A stretch of 7,180 bases of DNA from an uncultured bacterium (GTDB lineage: Bacteria; Gemmatimonadota; Gemmatimonadetes; Palauibacterales; KS3-K002), in assembly GCA_947581845.1 (NCBI GenBank), contig CANPVY010000287.1, positions 1 to 7,180 of the forward strand, read 5' to 3'. The translations under genes were made by a program, and so were the position numbers. The notes under the pieces were generated by a model. That model saw only the letters and a program-made list of their open reading frames with translations. It did no database searches and was not told where the DNA came from. Below are positions 5,742 through 7,180 of this stretch, piece after piece. Each line of letters opens with the position of its first letter. The stretch's first letter is position 1.

Positions 5742-7180
5742 TCACTCTCTCCGCAACACCTCCACCGGGTTGACCTGCGTGGCGCGCCAGGCGGGCAGGA
5801 AGCAGGCCAGCGCGGCCACCAGGCCGAGGAACCCGACCGCACCCACGTACGCCGCGGGATCGAGTGGCTGGGTCTCGAACAGGAGTTGCCGGAGCACGAG
5901 CGTCCCGGGATAAGCAGCGGCAACGCCCAGCAGCAGGCCAAACCCGGCCAGCAGCATGCCTCGTCTCAGGATCATGCCGAGCAGGTCGCCCTGCGAGGCC
6001 CCCATGGCCACGCGGACTCCGAATTCGTTAAGTCGCTGACTCACGTGGTAGGCGAGCACACCGTAGAGCCCGATCGCCGTCAGGGCGAGGGCGACGGCCG
6101 AGAAGAGAACCAGCGAGAGTATCACGATCCGGAAACCGGCCACTTCACCATCGAGGACCGACGCCATCGTCGACACCTTCGCGAAGAGAACGTTCGGGTC
6201 CTTCCGGCGCAGCAGGTCGTCTATCGGTCCCACGAGCGTGTTCGGGTCGCCCGACGTGCGAACGGCGAGCTGCGCCCGCGCCGGACCCATCTGGGCGTGT
6301 GACATGTAGAACGCCGCGTCGGGCGCGCCGCGCAGCGTGTTCACCCGGGCGTCTCGGACCACGCCAACCACCTCGAACGTTCGCCAATCGGCAACGTTCA
6401 CCATGCGGCCGATGGGATCCGCGCCCTGGAAGAGCGCCCGCACCACGCCCTCGCTCAGCACGATGACGAAGGGGCTGCCTGGGACATCGGTCGCCGCAAT
6501 GTCCCTTCCCGATACGAGTGGGATGCCCATCGTAGCGAAGTAGCCGGGCGATATCCACCGGGCCATGGCCGAGAAGGATTCCTGTACCGACGGAGACGGC
6601 TGCTCGGCGGGCCAGATGGACCAGTCCTGCCAGCGGCTGAGGATCGGCAGCTTGTTGATCACGGTCGCCGAGACCACGCCCGGCAGCGCCTCGATCTCCT
6701 CCAGCAGCGAGTTGAAGAACTGGTTACGTTCTTCCGGCGTCGGGTACTGGGAGGGTTGGATCTGCAGCTGGCCGGTGAGCAGATTCTCCGGGTCGAAGCC
6801 GAGATCGACCGTCGACAGGTGCACGAAGCTGCGGATCAGCAGGCCCGATCCGATGAGCAGCGCCACCGACAGCGCCACCTGCAGTACCACGAGCCCACTT
6901 CTCAGCCGGCTGCTCCTGACATCCGGGGAGGCGCGGGTCGCCGAACGCAGTTGCTGGGCCGGATCGCTGGCCGTGCCTCGCAGAGCCGGAACCACCCCAA
7001 CCACGAGTCCCGTGGCGACCGACACCAGGAGTGTGAAGATCAGCGCCGTCGAGTCGATGACGGGGCGCTCCATGCCCAGTTCGCCGACGGGAAGCAACTG
7101 CAGTATCACTCCCTGCAACAGATACGCGACCGCGATACCGAGCAGTCCCGCCACAACCGTGAGTATCAGGCTCTCCAGAT
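5742..7180 (-). CDS. ADOP-type ABC transporter permease (MacB-like periplasmic + FtsX), C-terminal part
   Basis: The frame is open to base 7180 and reads LESLILTVVAG at the edge, the conserved start of an internal FtsX helix, so the N-terminus lies outside; 478 residues are visible. In order: the last helices of a first FtsX domain (7178-7095 and 7046-6981), a linker, then a helix (about 6899-6831), a MacB-like periplasmic core domain (about 6812-6165, with SPGYFATMGIPLVSGRDI and DPIGR), and a second FtsX domain with three helices (6134-6048, 5960-5892, 5855-5787). RLNEFGVRVAMGAS (6035-5994) is the signature loop thought to touch the ATPase. The end, VNPVEVLRRE, is the usual C-terminus, so the TGA at 5744-5742 is genuine. 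FtsX-MacB-FtsX proteins of about 800 aa are the duplicated orphan permeases common in Acidobacteriota and Gemmatimonadota. MacB-type relatives power efflux or lipoprotein/peptide export mechanically; the substrate is unknown. No ATPase gene is visible in this window. Confidence 0.92.
   Translation of the reverse strand, partial: LESLILTVVAGLLGIAVAYLLQGVILQLLPVGELGMERPVIDSTALIFTLLVSVATGLVVGVVPALRGTASDPAQQLRSATRASPDVRSSRLRSGLVVLQVALSVALLIGSGLLIRSFVHLSTVDLGFDPENLLTGQLQIQPSQYPTPEERNQFFNSLLEEIEALPGVVSATVINKLPILSRWQDWSIWPAEQPSPSVQESFSAMARWISPGYFATMGIPLVSGRDIAATDVPGSPFVIVLSEGVVRALFQGADPIGRMVNVADWRTFEVVGVVRDARVNTLRGAPDAAFYMSHAQMGPARAQLAVRTSGDPNTLVGPIDDLLRRKDPNVLFAKVSTMASVLDGEVAGFRIVILSLVLFSAVALALTAIGLYGVLAYHVSQRLNEFGVRVAMGASQGDLLGMILRRGMLLAGFGLLLGVAAAYPGTLVLRQLLFETQPLDPAAYVGAVGFLGLVAALACFLPAWRATQVNPVEVLRRE

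Noticed and set aside
5583..6302. 239-codon plus-strand open frame opposite the permease C-terminus
   Set aside because: Its composition is rich in His, Gln, Arg and Glu, as expected from the complement of a membrane-protein gene, and it lacks a ribosome site.

Overview
The window is GC-rich bacterial DNA, almost certainly chromosomal. Its gene repertoire points to Gemmatimonadota or a nearby soil phylum such as Acidobacteriota: a SARP/BTAD regulator, a transmembrane Ser/Thr kinase with TolB-like and TPR modules, and an orphan MacB/FtsX-type (ADOP) permease. This assignment rests on family familiarity; no search was run.

Layout. (1) 1-483, minus: N-terminal 161 codons of a SARP-type activator that runs off the left edge. 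(2) 484-1243: a 760-bp divergent intergenic region with no convincing gene. Near its right end is a three-unit, 11-bp-phased direct repeat (1149-1181) that resembles SARP operators. (3) 1244-1831 and 1818-2069, plus: an ECF-like sigma factor with a strong Shine-Dalgarno, overlapping by 14 nt a small zinc-binding anti-sigma candidate. (4) 2223-4712, plus: an 829-aa membrane-anchored Ser/Thr kinase. (5) 4731-5468, minus, convergent with the kinase (18-nt gap): a secreted protein with two beta-sandwich-like domains. (6) 5469-5741: a 273-bp spacer. (7) 5742-7180, minus: the C-terminal 478 residues of an ADOP-type permease whose N-terminus lies beyond the right edge.

How the genes may work together. 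The left two thirds is a run of regulators: a one-component activator, a sigma/anti-sigma pair and a receptor-like kinase. Sigma and anti-sigma are very probably translationally coupled. The kinase follows on the same strand after 153 bp and may be co-expressed or have its own promoter. Control of the sigma operon by the divergent SARP gene is a hypothesis suggested only by the 11/22-bp repeat spacing. The secreted protein and permease, on the opposite strand, look like a separate envelope-related unit.

No tRNA, rRNA, CRISPR, insertion sequence or attachment site was seen. No new kind of system is evident; the interest lies in the regulatory cluster and its candidate operator.
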